From NCBI RefSeq assembly GCF_017104965.1, contig NZ_JAAGPR010000003.1:310001-374000 (forward strand): 64,000 nucleotides of DNA. Direction: 5' to 3'. The notes under the pieces were generated by a model, which worked only from the letters and a program-made list of their open reading frames with translations, was not told where the DNA came from and made no database searches. The translations under genes and the position numbers were made by a program. The DNA comes from Paraburkholderia sp. Ac-20340 (GTDB lineage Bacteria > Pseudomonadota > Gammaproteobacteria > Burkholderiales > Burkholderiaceae). Shown here in pieces: positions 29,048 through 38,458 of this stretch. Within the stretch, counting starts at the first letter, position 1. The number at the start of each line of letters is the position of its first letter.

Positions 29048-29947
29048 ATGCTTACGCCGCCGTCCCACACTGCTCCCCACACTGCGCAAGATACGTTGCC
29101 GCCCGCCGAACTCGCCGATATTCCGCCCGAGTTCGAACCGTCCGGCGAGCATCCTTTCCGTGTTCGCTCGCGGCCGATGGCGGCCGGTGTGCGGATCGCG
29201 CGTCACACGCACGCCTGGGCGCAACTGGCCTACGCGTCGCGCGGCGTGTTGCGGATGGCGACGCCCGGAACGACGTGGATGGTGCCGCCGTCGCGCGCCA
29301 TCTGGGTGCCGCCTCATGTTACGCACGAGGTCTCCATCGTCGAAGATGCGTTTTTGCGCACGCTTTACGTCGATGCCTCGGTGATTCCGCCCGGGCTCGA
29401 CGCTTGCCGGGTCGTGGAAGTCTCCGGGCTGCTGCGCGAAGCCATTGCCGCTTTCGACGAGCGCGCGCTCGGTCTTGCGCGCGAAAGGTTGCTGGGCACG
29501 GTTGCGCTCGACGAGATCACGCGCTCCGCGCCTTTGCCGCTCGCCGTGCCGATGCCCGAAGAAAAGCGCCTGCGGTCGCTCTGCGAAGCCTTGATCGCCG
29601 ATCCCGCGGGCCCCGGTTCGCTCGAACACTGGGCCGCGCAGGTGGGTGCGAGCACGCGCACGATCGCGCGGCTGTTTCGTCAGGAACTGGGGGTGAGCTT
29701 TTCGCAATGGCGTCAGCAGGCGATTCTCGCGCGCGCGATCCCGCTGCTCAATCAGGGCAAGCCGATGTCGGTGGTGGCGCAGGAATTGGGCTATCAAAGC
29801 CAGAGCGCGTTTTCCGCGATGTTCCGGCGAGCCTTTGGTGAGAGTCCGCGTGCCTTCATTGCGCGTGGCACCGGCGAGCGCGAACCGGATCAGCGCGAAG
29901 AAGAACTGACCAACGACGCGCCGATGTCAGCGCCTCGTGACGCCTGA
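29048..29947 (+). CDS. AraC-family transcriptional regulator with N-terminal cupin
   Basis: A 299-residue regulator. Residues of about 35-115 form a cupin sensor domain (GVRIARHTHAWAQLAYASRG, with a His-x-His pair; MVPPSRAIWVPPHVTHEV). The C-terminal AraC DNA-binding domain has two helix-turn-helices, including ASTRTIARLFRQELG and VVAQELGYQSQSAFSAMFRR, split by the turn. This architecture matches the YhiW/RclR-like cupin-AraC group. The ligand is unknown. I start at ATG 29048; ATGs at 29018 and 29021 are alternatives. The last 25 residues are charged and probably flexible. Confidence 0.9.
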   Translation: MLTPPSHTAPHTAQDTLPPAELADIPPEFEPSGEHPFRVRSRPMAAGVRIARHTHAWAQLAYASRGVLRMATPGTTWMVPPSRAIWVPPHVTHEVSIVEDAFLRTLYVDASVIPPGLDACRVVEVSGLLREAIAAFDERALGLARERLLGTVALDEITRSAPLPLAVPMPEEKRLRSLCEALIADPAGPGSLEHWAAQVGASTRTIARLFRQELGVSFSQWRQQAILARAIPLLNQGKPMSVVAQELGYQSQSAFSAMFRRAFGESPRAFIARGTGEREPDQREEELTNDAPMSAPRDA

Positions 29948-29971
29948 ATTACGCCCCTTGGGTCACGACGC

Positions 29972-29994
29972 CTGATTCAAGACACGTGAATCAG
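29972..29994. terminator. Hairpin between convergent genes
   Basis: Arms CTGATTCA and TGAATCAG around AGACACG, overlapping the stop of the GNAT gene by four bases. No T-run, so termination is uncertain. Confidence 0.3.
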
Positions 29995-30455
29995 ACCAGC
30001 CGCGTCATGTGCCGGATCGAACCCAGCCGCGCCAGACGCGGCCCCGCGACCCGATACCCCATGCGCAGATACAGCCGCGCAGCCGGGTTATCGACGAAAA
30101 CGCGCAATTGCAGTTCGCGCAGACCGCGTTCGCGCGCCCAGCGATGCGAGATATCGAGCAGGAAGGTCCCCGCTCCGTTGCCGCGATAGCCTTCAGCGAT
30201 CTGCACATCGCGAATGTGCAGCGAATCGTTCTCCTGCGTCACGCGCAGCACGCCGATCGCGTCGCCATCGAGTTCGAGAATGAAATTTTCCGATTCGCGG
30301 TAGCTGGCGAGAAAAAGATCGCCGCGCCAGATCAGATGATGCCGCTGATAGTAGCCACCCATGTTGCGCCGCGTGAGCGCCTCGGCGAACTCGAAATCGT
30401 CCATGGTGGCGTGACGCAGCTGGAAGCGCGACGGGATGTCGTTCGGTGCGAACAT
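29991..30455 (-). CDS. GNAT-family N-acetyltransferase
   Basis: A 154-residue single-domain GNAT acetyltransferase. The acetyl-CoA-binding loop is in AEGYRGNGAGTFLLDIS (near residue 90), preceded by a beta-strand HIRDVQI, and the C-terminus has the usual NPAARLYLRMGYR. The acceptor substrate cannot be predicted. The ATG at 30455 is used; a TTG three codons upstream is less likely. It lies 164 bases downstream of the tRNA array, separated from it by a terminator. Confidence 0.85.
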   Translation of the reverse strand: MFAPNDIPSRFQLRHATMDDFEFAEALTRRNMGGYYQRHHLIWRGDLFLASYRESENFILELDGDAIGVLRVTQENDSLHIRDVQIAEGYRGNGAGTFLLDISHRWARERGLRELQLRVFVDNPAARLYLRMGYRVAGPRLARLGSIRHMTRLV

Positions 30456-30583
30456 GGCAGGCAAGGCGGCAATCGCGAAAAATCAGAGTTTCGACAACGC
30501 TACGATAACGCGCCGGCTCAGGCAATGGCCGTTTGTCCGTACGGAAGCGGAAAAGACAGACGAGGAAGGCGGAAGAGAAATAG

Positions 30584-30615
30584 AAAAAGCCCGCTGGTTT
30601 GACCCAGCGGGCTTT
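30584..30615 (-). terminator. Rho-independent terminator of the tRNA array
   Basis: Stem AAAGCCCGCTGG/CCAGCGGGCTTT around TTTGAC; on the reverse strand it is followed by a T-run from the five A at 30584-30588. It lies directly downstream of the last tRNA-Asp. Confidence 0.9.
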
Positions 30616-30619
30616 AATC

Positions 30620-30696
30620 TGGCGGAGCGGACGGGACTCGAACCCGCGACCCCCGGCGTGACAGGCCGGTATTCTAACCAACTGAACTACCGCTCC
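30620..30696 (-). tRNA. tRNA-Asp (GTC), copy 3 in transcription order
   Basis: 77 bases including an encoded CCA. Acceptor GGAGCGG pairs with CCGCTCC, the T loop reads GGTTCGAGTCC, and the anticodon arm CCGGC-CTGTCAC-GCCGG gives GTC. Sequence identical to the copies at 30928 and 31238. Confidence 0.98.
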
Positions 30697-30728
30697 AGCT
30701 TGCTGCATCACCGACGGGCGTTGGTTAG

Positions 30729-30869
30729 ACCCGCTGGCGGCGTCGCCTTGACTGCTTTGGCGCCACTTGAATTTGGCGTCCCCTAGGGGATTCGAACCCC
30801 TGTACTCACCGTGAAAGGGTGATGTCCTAGGCCTCTAGACGAAGGGGACAACACAGGCTTACGCCTTGA
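30729..30869. repeat. tRNA-Glu repeat unit, copy A
   Basis: The 45 bases before the tRNA-Glu (30729-30773) match 31042-31086 with two differences, the tRNA is identical, and about 20 bases after it (AACACAGGCTTACGCCTT) also match. A tandem-duplication block. Confidence 0.85.
30774..30849 (-). tRNA. tRNA-Glu (TTC), copy 3
   Basis: 76 bases with encoded CCA. Acceptor GTCCCCT/AGGGGAC, T arm GGTTCGAATCC, anticodon arm CACCC-TTTCACG-GTG giving TTC. Identical to the copies at 31087 and 31387. Confidence 0.98.
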
Positions 30870-30927
30870 ACTACATGCTACCCGAAGTTTTCGCACAACT
30901 TCCGCGAAGTTTCTGGCAGCAATCAAC

Positions 30928-31004
30928 TGGCGGAGCGGACGGGACTCGAACCCGCGACCCCCGGCGTGACAGGCCGGTATTCTAACCAACTGAACTACCG
31001 CTCC
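30928..31004 (-). tRNA. tRNA-Asp (GTC), copy 2
   Basis: 77 bases with encoded CCA, anticodon GTC, identical to the other two Asp copies; about 308-310 bases separate successive copies. Confidence 0.98.
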
Positions 31005-31041
31005 AGTACTGCTTGACCACTACACCTGCGAGACTGACCGC

Positions 31042-31182
31042 ACCCGCTGGCTGCGTCGCCTTGACTACTTTGGCGCCACTTGAATTTGGCGTCCCCTAGG
31101 GGATTCGAACCCCTGTACTCACCGTGAAAGGGTGATGTCCTAGGCCTCTAGACGAAGGGGACAACACAGGCTTACGCCTTAA
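31042..31182. repeat. tRNA-Glu repeat unit, copy B
   Basis: Second copy of the block at 30729-30869, covering the flank, the tRNA-Glu at 31087 and the downstream AACACAGG sequence. Confidence 0.85.
31087..31162 (-). tRNA. tRNA-Glu (TTC), copy 2
   Basis: 76 bases with encoded CCA, anticodon TTC, identical to the other two Glu copies. Confidence 0.98.
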
Positions 31183-31200
31183 ACTTATACAGCTACAACT

Positions 31201-31232
31201 AAAAAGCCCACTCACGCTTTCTGAGCGGGCTT
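31201..31232 (-). terminator. Internal terminator-like hairpin in the tRNA array
   Basis: On the reverse strand AAGCCCGCTCA pairs with TGAGTGGGCTT through one G-U wobble (this is an A-C mismatch on the forward strand), followed by TTTTTAG. It lies between the first and second Glu-Asp pairs and may attenuate transcription into the distal copies. Confidence 0.65.
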
Positions 31233-31237
31233 CTATC

Positions 31238-31314
31238 TGGCGGAGCGGACGGGACTCGAACCCGCGACCCCCGGCGTGACAGGCCGGTATTCTAACCAAC
31301 TGAACTACCGCTCC
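31238..31314 (-). tRNA. tRNA-Asp (GTC), copy 1
   Basis: 77 bases with encoded CCA, anticodon GTC; closest Asp copy to the promoter. Confidence 0.98.
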
Positions 31315-31386
31315 AACTTCGACACAACAGATGAGAGTCACTTTCCTCACCTGCCGCACCGTCAACCTCGTTGACGACGCCATGTC

Positions 31387-31462
31387 TGGCGTCCCCTAGG
31401 GGATTCGAACCCCTGTACTCACCGTGAAAGGGTGATGTCCTAGGCCTCTAGACGAAGGGGAC
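31387..31462 (-). tRNA. tRNA-Glu (TTC), copy 1
   Basis: 76 bases with encoded CCA, anticodon TTC. The flank differs from copies A and B, so it is the oldest or best-diverged unit. Confidence 0.98.
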
Positions 31463-31517
31463 ATGATCTTTGCAGATAATGCCTTGCTACACTTTACTGC
31501 TAAACACACTGTTTTGT

Positions 31518-31593
<76 letters not shown>

Positions 31594-31611
31594 TTGCAAA
31601 ACAGAAGCGAA

Positions 31612-31640
31612 ATTTTAAACTGCATTTTTTCGCTTGTCAA
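31612..31640 (-). promoter_or_regulatory. Sigma-70 promoter of the tRNA array
   Basis: Reverse strand: consensus -35 TTGACA (31640-31635), a 17-base spacer, then -10 TAAAAT (31617-31612). Near-consensus boxes with ideal spacing suit a strongly expressed stable RNA operon. It sits between gltX and tRNA-Ala. Confidence 0.88.
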
Positions 31641-31818
31641 GCACTTTCGAATCATTTTTTTACTACGCTTTGAAGTTTTGGCGAAACTTCGTTGCTTGAT
31701 TCGAGGTACTTTTCGCAAGATCTGCTGCTTTTCTTGCGTTCCCCGTTCAGAGGAGACCGAATACTACAGGACTTCTTGCCCCGGCGCTAGTGCCAGAGCA
31801 AGAAAAACTTCAATTTTT

Positions 31819-33240
31819 TTACACAGCCGCAGAAATACCCTTTTCGATGCGGCTCAGCACCACGTCACGGCCAAACAATTCGAGCACCGCGTCGATCGCC
31901 GGGGTGTGCGTCGTGCCTGCCACGAAGAGGCGCACCGGCATCGCCAGTTGCGGCATCTTGAGCTTGTGCGTGGCGAGCGTCGCCTTGAATGCAGCCGAGA
32001 TCTCCGCCTTCTCCCACTGCGCGCCCTTGAGCGCCGCGAGCAGATCGGCCAGTGCCGGACGCACGGCGTCCGTGACGTGCTGCGTAAGCGCTTCGGCTTC
32101 CGGCTGCGGCTCGCGATAGAACATCGTTGCGCTTTCGGCCACTTCCTTGATCGTATTGGCGCGATCCTTGAAGAGCGCGACCACGCCTTCGAGCGGCGCG
32201 CCCTGCGCCAGCGCGGCGGCGTCCACACCCAGTTCGGCGAGGAACGGTCGGGTCAGCCCGGCCAGACGCGCGTTATCGACGCTCTTCAGGTAGTGGTTGT
32301 TGAGCCAGTTCAGCTTGTTGTGGTCGTACTGGGCCGGCGACTTGCCGAGGTGATCCAGATCGAACCAGTCGACGAACTGCTCGCAGGTGAACACTTCCGC
32401 ATCGCCATGCGACCAGCCCAGACGCGCCAGATAGTTCAGCACCGCTTCCGGCAGATAGCCGGCGTCGCGGTAACCCATCACGCTCATCGCGCCGTGGCGC
32501 TTGCTCATCTTCTCGCCCTGCTCGTTCAGCACGGTCGGCAGGTGGGCGTAGACCGGTGGCTCGCCGCCGAGCGCGCGCAGGATGTTGATCTGGCGCGGCG
32601 TGTTGTTGACGTGGTCGTCGCCACGGATCACGTGCGTGATCTTCATGTCGAGGTCGTCCACCACCACGCAGAAGTTGTACGTGGGCGTGCCGTCCGGGCG
32701 CGCGATCACGAGGTCGTCGAGTTCTTCGTTCGAGATTTCGACGCGGCCCTTCACGGCGTCATCCCATGCCACCACGCCCGTCAGCGGGTTGCGAAAGCGC
32801 AGCACGGGCTGCACGCCTGCGGGCGGCGTCGGCAGCACCTTGCCCGGTTCCGGGCGCCACGTGCCGTCGTAGCGCGGCTTTTCGCCGGCTTCACGCTGAC
32901 GTTCGCGCAGTGCGTCGAGCTCTTCGGTCGACATGTAGCACGGGTACACGAGGCCCTGCTGCTCCATCTGCGCGAGCACTTCGCGATAACGGTCCATGCG
33001 CTGCATCTGGTAGAACGGGCCTTCGTCGAAATCGAGGCCGAGCCAGGCCATGCCTTCGATGATCGCGTCCACGGCTTCGGTGGACGAACGCTCGACGTCG
33101 GTGTCCTCGATCCGCAGCACGAAAATGCCTTTGTTGTGGCGCGCGAAGGCCCACGGATAAAGCGCGGAGCGGATGTTGCCGAGGTGGATGAAGCCGGTCG
33201 GGCTCGGCGCGAAACGGGTACGGACGGGAGTCGTGGTCAT
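31819..33240 (-). CDS. gltX: Glutamyl-tRNA synthetase
   Basis: A 473-residue class I aminoacyl-tRNA synthetase that charges tRNA-Glu. The HIGH-type motif appears as [11 protein letters not shown] (residues 12-22) and the KMSKS-type motif as EKMSKRHG (243-250). Full length, with the C-terminal anticodon-binding helical domain, so it is not the truncated YadB form. The start is the ATG at 33240 ([16 protein letters not shown]). Three tRNA-Glu genes lie just downstream on the same strand behind their own promoter. Confidence 0.97.
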   Translation of the reverse strand: MTTTPVRTRFAPSPTGFIHLGNIRSALYPWAFARHNKGIFVLRIEDTDVERSSTEAVDAIIEGMAWLGLDFDEGPFYQMQRMDRYREVLAQMEQQGLVYPCYMSTEELDALRERQREAGEKPRYDGTWRPEPGKVLPTPPAGVQPVLRFRNPLTGVVAWDDAVKGRVEISNEELDDLVIARPDGTPTYNFCVVVDDLDMKITHVIRGDDHVNNTPRQINILRALGGEPPVYAHLPTVLNEQGEKMSKRHGAMSVMGYRDAGYLPEAVLNYLARLGWSHGDAEVFTCEQFVDWFDLDHLGKSPAQYDHNKLNWLNNHYLKSVDNARLAGLTRPFLAELGVDAAALAQGAPLEGVVALFKDRANTIKEVAESATMFYREPQPEAEALTQHVTDAVRPALADLLAALKGAQWEKAEISAAFKATLATHKLKMPQLAMPVRLFVAGTTHTPAIDAVLELFGRDVVLSRIEKGISAAV

Positions 33241-33735
33241 GGGCGAATACTCGAGGACGATGCCGCCTCGCGGCCGGTACGCGCCGCTTCACAGCGAAGG
33301 AAGCGGACCGATCCGGCCGGCGGTGGACGGCGAAGGTTCGCGGCGCAGGCCGCTGCAGTGGCAATTCAACGAGCGGCATCGGCTCGCTGGTCTGCACGGC
33401 GCGGCGCCGAAGGCGAACGAAAAAACCGGGAAAATTAGAGACAGGATTATACCCGCCGCACGGCGGATCGACCGTCCCTGGGCAAGGGGGGCAAATGACT
33501 GGCCGATTCAGGCGGCGTTCCAGCCGTTTACCGGTCTCCAGGAACACAAAATCGCACTATTTATGCGCGTCACATCGCGTTACATGCACAAGACGTGCAG
33601 GCTTCGCGCTTTGCCTTATGATGTCGGCGCGCCGGCCCCTCGCCGGCTGGAATCGGTCCGCCCACGCGGGCCGCCAGAACAAATGCGGCGCGCATCACAC
33701 GCTCAGCCTGCCTACGCGCCGCCTGGAGAAATTGC
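33241..33735. other. 495-base divergent gap between gltX and the patatin-like gene
   Basis: It holds a likely gltX promoter at 33446-33451 and nothing else I can identify. Open frames through it are Arg/Ala/Pro-rich in both directions and look like GC-driven noise. Confidence 0.5.
33446..33451 (-). promoter_or_regulatory. -10 element of the likely gltX promoter
   Basis: Reverse-strand consensus TATAAT within GCGGGTATAATCC. The -35 region (CGGTCG-like at 17 bases) is weak. This would give gltX a leader of about 200 bases. Confidence 0.5.
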
Positions 33736-34749
33736 TTGAAGCCCAGTTCGAAGCCCGCCTTGCGGTCCCCCGCCTCGCAATCCGATTTGCAGAACGATTC
33801 CGGGTCATCCGCCGCCGCACCCTCGACCTTCTCGCTGCGCCGCCGCCACTTTTCGCTCGCGGCTGCGTCCAGCGTGCTCGCGGCCTGCACGACCGGCGCG
33901 CAATCGCCCGAGAACAAGCCGCAGGTCGCCCCGCCGCCGGTCGCACGCACGCAGCGCCCGATCCGCGTGGGTCTCGCACTGGGCGGCGGCGCGGCGCGCG
34001 GATTCGCGCATATCGGCGTGATCAAGGCGCTGGAGGCGCGCAACATCCAGGTCGATCTGGTGACGGGAACAAGCGCGGGTTCGGTGGTCGCCGCGCTCTA
34101 CGCCTCGGGCATGAACGGTTTCGCGCTCAACAAACTCGCGCTGACGATGGACGAAGCCTCGATCAGCGACTGGGCCATGCCGTTCCGCACGCGTGGCATC
34201 CTGCAGGGCGTAGCACTGCAGAACTTCCTCAACACGACTCTTCACGACCGCCCGATCGAGAAGATGAACAAGCCGCTGGGCGTTGTCTCCACCGATCTGC
34301 AGTCGGGCCAGCCGATCCTGTTCCAGCGCGGCAACACCGGCATCGCGGTGCGCGCGTCGTGCAGCATTCCGTCGATTTTCGAACCGGTAAAGATTGGCGG
34401 CCATGAATACGTCGACGGCGGTCTGGTCAGCCCGGTCCCGGCTTCGTTCGCGAAGAAAATGGGCGCGGATTTCGTGATCGCGGTGGATATTTCGTCGCGC
34501 CCGGAATCGGCTTCGACGCTCAGCCAGTTCGACGTGCTGATGCAGACGTTCACGATCATGGGCCAGTCGATCAAGACCTACGAGCTCGACAAATACGCCG
34601 ACGTCGTGATCCGCCCGAGTCTGAACGCCATGTCGAGCAGCGACTTCACGCAGCGCAACGCGGCGATTCTCGCGGGCGAAGAAGCCGGTGCGCGCGCGGC
34701 GGCGGAAATCGAGCGCAAGCTGGCTGCCGCACGTAGCGCGCAAGCCTGA
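33736..34749 (+). CDS. Patatin-like phospholipase family lipoprotein
   Basis: A 337-residue protein with an export signal and a patatin domain. Twin arginines in SLRRRHFSLAAASS and a lipobox ending at Cys51 (SVLAAC) suggest a Tat-exported lipoprotein anchored in the envelope. The patatin Ser-Asp dyad is visible: oxyanion GGGAARGFAH (83-92), GTSAG with Ser113, and DGG in EYVDGGLVSP. Related RssA/YlbK-type proteins are putative serine esterases; the substrate is unknown. Start is TTG 33736 with GGAG seven bases upstream; no ATG could serve without losing the signal. A terminator follows. Confidence 0.85.
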   Translation: MKPSSKPALRSPASQSDLQNDSGSSAAAPSTFSLRRRHFSLAAASSVLAACTTGAQSPENKPQVAPPPVARTQRPIRVGLALGGGAARGFAHIGVIKALEARNIQVDLVTGTSAGSVVAALYASGMNGFALNKLALTMDEASISDWAMPFRTRGILQGVALQNFLNTTLHDRPIEKMNKPLGVVSTDLQSGQPILFQRGNTGIAVRASCSIPSIFEPVKIGGHEYVDGGLVSPVPASFAKKMGADFVIAVDISSRPESASTLSQFDVLMQTFTIMGQSIKTYELDKYADVVIRPSLNAMSSSDFTQRNAAILAGEEAGARAAAEIERKLAAARSAQA

Positions 34750-34771
34750 GCATTTTCGGCGCGCCAGACGC

Positions 34772-34804
34772 AAAAAAGCCTGCTTCGATGAAGCAGGCTT
34801 TTTT
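34772..34804. terminator. Rho-independent terminator between convergent genes
   Basis: Stem GCCTGCTTC/GAAGCAGGC with loop GAT, flanked by six A and six T. Serves the patatin-like gene and possibly the convergent NlpC/P60 gene. Confidence 0.92.
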
Positions 34805-34860
34805 ATGCGCCGGATCGTTAGGCCGATTCCCTCAGCCAGATCCCGCCTTGAAGACCGCGA

Positions 34861-35574
34861 TCAGTTGCCGCCGGTCGTATCGAACTGCGCGCTTACGCGT
34901 TGCTTGAGGCTTTGCTGCTGGTCCGGCGTGAACGAGGTCTCGATACGGCGAGCGCCCGTGAAACGCTTTTCCCAGTAGCCGTCGTCCAGATCGTCGACGC
35001 GGATCGTGCTGCCGGTGGACGGCGAGTGCACGAACTTGTTGTCGCCGATGTAGATGCCCACGTGCGAGAACGTGCGGCGCATCGTGTTGAAGAACACGAG
35101 GTCGCCCGGCTTCAGGTTGCTCATGCTCACCTTTTCGCCGACACGGCTCATTTCCTCGGCACGGCGCGGCAGGTTCATGCCGAGCGTATCCTGGAACACG
35201 TAGCGCACGAAGCCGCTGCAATCGAGGCCCGAATCCGGCGTGTTGCCGCCCCAGCGGTAACGCACGCCAATCATATTCAGGGCGCCAACGACAACGTCGC
35301 CTGCCTTGCCAGCCATGCCGGACAGGAAAGCGCGTGCGCCGCCGCCATCGGACGGAGCCGGAGCGGATTGCGTGCTCGACGGTGCGTTCTGGATAGCGGT
35401 TTGCGCTTGCGGGAGCGACTGCGAATTCGCCTGGTTAGCCGGGGCGAATGAGACATTCTGGTTAAAGCTGCTAGCTTCGTCGGCAAACGCGCCGTTAGCT
35501 GCGGCCATCAGTACGCCGATGAACATGCCGGCGACGACTCGCGTGCAAGCCTGGGTCAGGTATCGGTGCTGCAT
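34861..35574 (-). CDS. NlpC/P60 (C40) peptidoglycan hydrolase, exported
   Basis: A 237-residue exported cysteine peptidase that would cut peptide stems in peptidoglycan. A signal peptide covers residues 1-31 (cleavage near AFA-DE), then a Gln/Ser/Pro-rich linker to about residue 80. The catalytic set is Cys119 in GLDCSGFV, His171 in FSHVGIYIG and His183 in FVHSPS. No SH3 or LysM cell-wall-binding domain is seen. Resembles Spr/MepS in plan, though without the lipobox. Start ATG 35574, downstream of a good sigma-70 promoter and a palindrome, so it is probably transcribed alone. Confidence 0.92.
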   Translation of the reverse strand: MQHRYLTQACTRVVAGMFIGVLMAAANGAFADEASSFNQNVSFAPANQANSQSLPQAQTAIQNAPSSTQSAPAPSDGGGARAFLSGMAGKAGDVVVGALNMIGVRYRWGGNTPDSGLDCSGFVRYVFQDTLGMNLPRRAEEMSRVGEKVSMSNLKPGDLVFFNTMRRTFSHVGIYIGDNKFVHSPSTGSTIRVDDLDDGYWEKRFTGARRIETSFTPDQQQSLKQRVSAQFDTTGGN

Positions 35575-35626
35575 GGGTCGGTAGAAATTGCCCGTAAATC
35601 AGGGAGTTAGAAGAAAAGTTTGGACG

Positions 35627-35655
35627 ATACTAGCCAGATAGTATTTGTGTGTCAA
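35627..35655 (-). promoter_or_regulatory. Sigma-70 promoter of the NlpC/P60 gene
   Basis: Reverse strand: -35 TTGACA (35655-35650), 17-base spacer, -10 TAGTAT (35632-35627), about 53 bases before the ATG at 35574. Confidence 0.82.
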
Positions 35656-35691
35656 AACAAATAGAAAAATACAATCGCGACGCGCACCTCA

Positions 35692-35708
35692 TTGGTGAAT
35701 TTCACCAA
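35692..35708. promoter_or_regulatory. 17-base palindrome upstream of the NlpC/P60 promoter
   Basis: TTGGTGAA-T-TTCACCAA, eight-base perfect arms, about 37 bases upstream of the -35 box and 26 bases after the yejF stop. No T-run, so an operator or activator site is likelier than a yejF terminator. Confidence 0.5.
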
Positions 35709-35734
35709 AAATCCCTCTAAAGTTCCTCGAAGGT

Positions 35735-37354
35735 TCAACGGTCGAAGGCGGCTTTCAGCAACTTTCGCGTGTAAGGATGCGTGGGGTCGTCAAAGATTTT
35801 TGTTACATCTCCGGCTTCGACGATGGCGCCGTTCTGCATGACGGCAACACGGTGCGCCATTGCCCCGATCACGGCCAGGTCGTGGCTGATAAACACGTAG
35901 CCCAGGTTGTACTTGCGTTGCAGATCCGTCAACAATCGCAAAACCTGCTGCTGGATCGACACGTCGAGCGCGCTGGTCGGTTCGTCGAGCACGATCACGC
36001 GCGGCTCCAGCACCAGCGTGCGCGCGATGGCAATGCGCTGGCGCTGGCCGCCGGAAAATTCGTGCGGATAACGTTGCAGCGCCGTGCGGTCGAGACCCAC
36101 TTCACGCAGCACCGCAACAATGCGCTTGCGCCTTTCGTCGGCGGACAGGTCGGGCCGATGTAGCCCGAGCCCCTCCCCTACGATGCGCTCGATGGTCTGA
36201 CGCGGCGAAAGCGAACTGAACGGGTCCTGAAAGACCACCTGCAGATGGGCGCGCAGACCCAGCTTGTCGCGGCCCTGATAACTCGCGAGCGCGCGCCCCT
36301 GGAAGTCCACAGCGCCGCCCGCGGTTCGTTGCAGACCCAACAAGGCCATCGCCAGTGTCGATTTGCCCGACCCCGATTCACCGACGATACCCAGCGTCTC
36401 GCCCTGGCGCACCGAAATGCTCGCGTCGTTGACCGCGCGAAAACGGCCACGCGTCCACCAGCCCTTGAAGCCCGGCAGCTTCGTCGCGAAATCGACGCTC
36501 ACGTCTTTCGCTTCGAGCAGCACGGGCGCGATCGGCAACACCGGCAGCACGTTGCGCTCGGGGCGGCTGGCGATCAGCCGCTGCGTGTACGGGTGCTGCG
36601 GCGCCTCGAAAATCTGCTCGACCGTGCCGGTCTCCACCAGCCGGCCCTTCTCCATCACGGCCACGCGCTGCGCGAAGCGGCGCACGAGGTTCAGATCGTG
36701 CGTGATCAGCAGCACGGACATGCCGCGCCGCGCGGCTTCCTCGCGCTGCAGTTCGAGCAACAGATCGACGATCTGGCCGCGTATCGTCACGTCGAGCGCC
36801 GTGGTGGGCTCGTCCGCCAGCAACAGGCGCGGACGGCACGCCAGCGCCATCGCGATCATCACGCGCTGCCGCTGCCCGCCCGAAAGCTGATGCGGATAGC
36901 TGAAAATGCGCCGGCGCGGCTCGGGAATTCCGGTGCGCTCCAGCAACCCGACCGCCTGCTCGTAGGCCGCCTTTTTCGTCACGCCGTCGTGCAGCACGAT
37001 GGTTTCGGCAATCTGCTCGCCGATCGTGTACAGCGGATTGAGCGCCGTCATCGGCTCCTGGAAGATCATGGCGATGTCGTTGCCGCGCAGGCCGCGCATC
37101 GCGCGCTCGCTTTTCGCGAGCAGATCGTCGCCGTCCAGGCGAATCGCGCCTTCGATGCGCGCATCGCTCAAAAGGCGCAGGATCGCCAGCGCCGTCACGG
37201 TCTTGCCGGAACCCGATTCGCCCACCAGCGCCACGCGCTCCCCACGGCCAATCGCCAGCGCGATATCGTCGACGGCAAGCGTGTCGCCAAAGCGCACGCT
37301 CAAATGTTCGATCGACAGCAGCGGCGCGTCGATCGTTTCAGGCAACGCGCTCAT
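35735..37354 (-). CDS. yejF: Peptide ABC transporter, fused ATPase YejF
   Basis: A 539-residue protein with two complete ABC ATPase domains that power the YejABEF oligopeptide importer. Domain 1: Walker [10 protein letters not shown] (about 48) and LSGGQRQRV; domain 2: Walker [10 protein letters not shown] (about 335) and FSGGQRQRI; each has ADEPT or LDEPT Walker B. HPYTQRL and HPYTRKL are the usual C-terminal segments of peptide-transporter ATPases. I start at the ATG at 37354, which overlaps the yejE stop as ATGA, not at the far longer open frame. Confidence 0.95.
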   Translation of the reverse strand: MSALPETIDAPLLSIEHLSVRFGDTLAVDDIALAIGRGERVALVGESGSGKTVTALAILRLLSDARIEGAIRLDGDDLLAKSERAMRGLRGNDIAMIFQEPMTALNPLYTIGEQIAETIVLHDGVTKKAAYEQAVGLLERTGIPEPRRRIFSYPHQLSGGQRQRVMIAMALACRPRLLLADEPTTALDVTIRGQIVDLLLELQREEAARRGMSVLLITHDLNLVRRFAQRVAVMEKGRLVETGTVEQIFEAPQHPYTQRLIASRPERNVLPVLPIAPVLLEAKDVSVDFATKLPGFKGWWTRGRFRAVNDASISVRQGETLGIVGESGSGKSTLAMALLGLQRTAGGAVDFQGRALASYQGRDKLGLRAHLQVVFQDPFSSLSPRQTIERIVGEGLGLHRPDLSADERRKRIVAVLREVGLDRTALQRYPHEFSGGQRQRIAIARTLVLEPRVIVLDEPTSALDVSIQQQVLRLLTDLQRKYNLGYVFISHDLAVIGAMAHRVAVMQNGAIVEAGDVTKIFDDPTHPYTRKLLKAAFDR

Positions 37355-38457
37355 TGATTGCCTCCGGCTTTCATGGCGTCGGAGATGCGCGTGTCGAGCG
37401 CGTTGCGCAGCGCATCGCCCATGAAGGTCAGCAGCAGCAGCGTGACGACCAGCACGCCGAACGTCGACATCGAAATCCACCAGGCATCCAGATTGCCCTT
37501 GCCCTGCGCGAGCAGTTCGCCAAGGCTCGGCGTGGGCGGCGGCACGCCCAGCCCCAGAAAATCGAGGCTCGTGAGCGCGAGAATCGATCCGCTCATGCGA
37601 AACGGCAGGAACGTGATGACGGGCGTGAGACTGTTCGGCAGCACGTGACGCCAGATGATCTGCCAGTTCGACAGCCCCATCGCGCGCGCGGCGATCACAT
37701 AGTCCTGATTGCGATTGCGCAGAAATTCGGCGCGCACGTAATCGGACAAGCCGATCCAGCCGAACAGCGACAGCAGCACGATCAGCAAAATGAAACCCGG
37801 CTCGAAAATCGACGCGAAAATGATCAGCAGATACAGCTCCGGCAACGCGCTCCATATTTCGATCAGGCGCTGCCCGACGATATCGATGCGCCCGCCGAAG
37901 TAACCCTGAAACGCGCCCGCCAGCACACCGAGGAAGGTGCCGATCGCCGTGAGCACGAGGCCGAATTCCACCGACACCTTGAAGCCGTACAGCAGCCGCG
38001 CAAACAGATCGCGCCCGCTCGCATCGGTGCCGAGCCAGTTCTGGCGCGACGGCGGCGCGGGGTTCGGCACCTTCGAGAAATAGTTGAGCGTGTCGTAGTA
38101 ATACGGATTCGGCGGATAGAGCGCGAAGTTGCCGGGCGCGTCGAAGCGATGGCGGATATACGGATCGAGATAATCGGCGGGCGTGGGGAAATCGCCGCCG
38201 AAGGCCGTTTCCGGATAATCCTTGAAAAGCGGGAAATACAGATGGCCTTCGTAGCGCACGACGATCGGCTTGTCGTTGCACCAGAGCGGGCCGGCCAGAC
38301 TCGCCGCAAACGCGACGATAAAAATAATCAGGCTCCAGTAGCCCAGCCGTTGCTGCTTGAAGCGCAGCCAGACGCGCCGCGCGGGCGTGGGCGATTTGAA
38401 GGCGCGCACGCTTTCGGTACGCAGGTCGGGTTCGGCGCCGGTGCGGACTCGGTTCAA
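37351..38457 (-). CDS. yejE: Peptide ABC transporter permease YejE
   Basis: An inner-membrane permease of about 368 residues. The segment [14 protein letters not shown] begins the first helix; a long periplasmic loop with [18 protein letters not shown] (split at the Tyr) is characteristic of YejE, and the EAA-type cytoplasmic loop is [21 protein letters not shown] favour TTG 38457, which follows GGAG at seven bases and lies next to the yejB stop; an ATG at 38505 overlapping yejB by 47 bases is the alternative. Confidence 0.92.
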   Translation of the reverse strand: MNRVRTGAEPDLRTESVRAFKSPTPARRVWLRFKQQRLGYWSLIIFIVAFAASLAGPLWCNDKPIVVRYEGHLYFPLFKDYPETAFGGDFPTPADYLDPYIRHRFDAPGNFALYPPNPYYYDTLNYFSKVPNPAPPSRQNWLGTDASGRDLFARLLYGFKVSVEFGLVLTAIGTFLGVLAGAFQGYFGGRIDIVGQRLIEIWSALPELYLLIIFASIFEPGFILLIVLLSLFGWIGLSDYVRAEFLRNRNQDYVIAARAMGLSNWQIIWRHVLPNSLTPVITFLPFRMSGSILALTSLDFLGLGVPPPTPSLGELLAQGKGNLDAWWISMSTFGVLVVTLLLLTFMGDALRNALDTRISDAMKAGGNQ

Positions 38458-38458
38458 C

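Noticed and set aside
33173..33739. A 188-codon frame in the gltX/patatin gap
   Set aside because: Composition is typical of noncoding GC-rich DNA; it covers the gltX promoter region and has no ribosome site.
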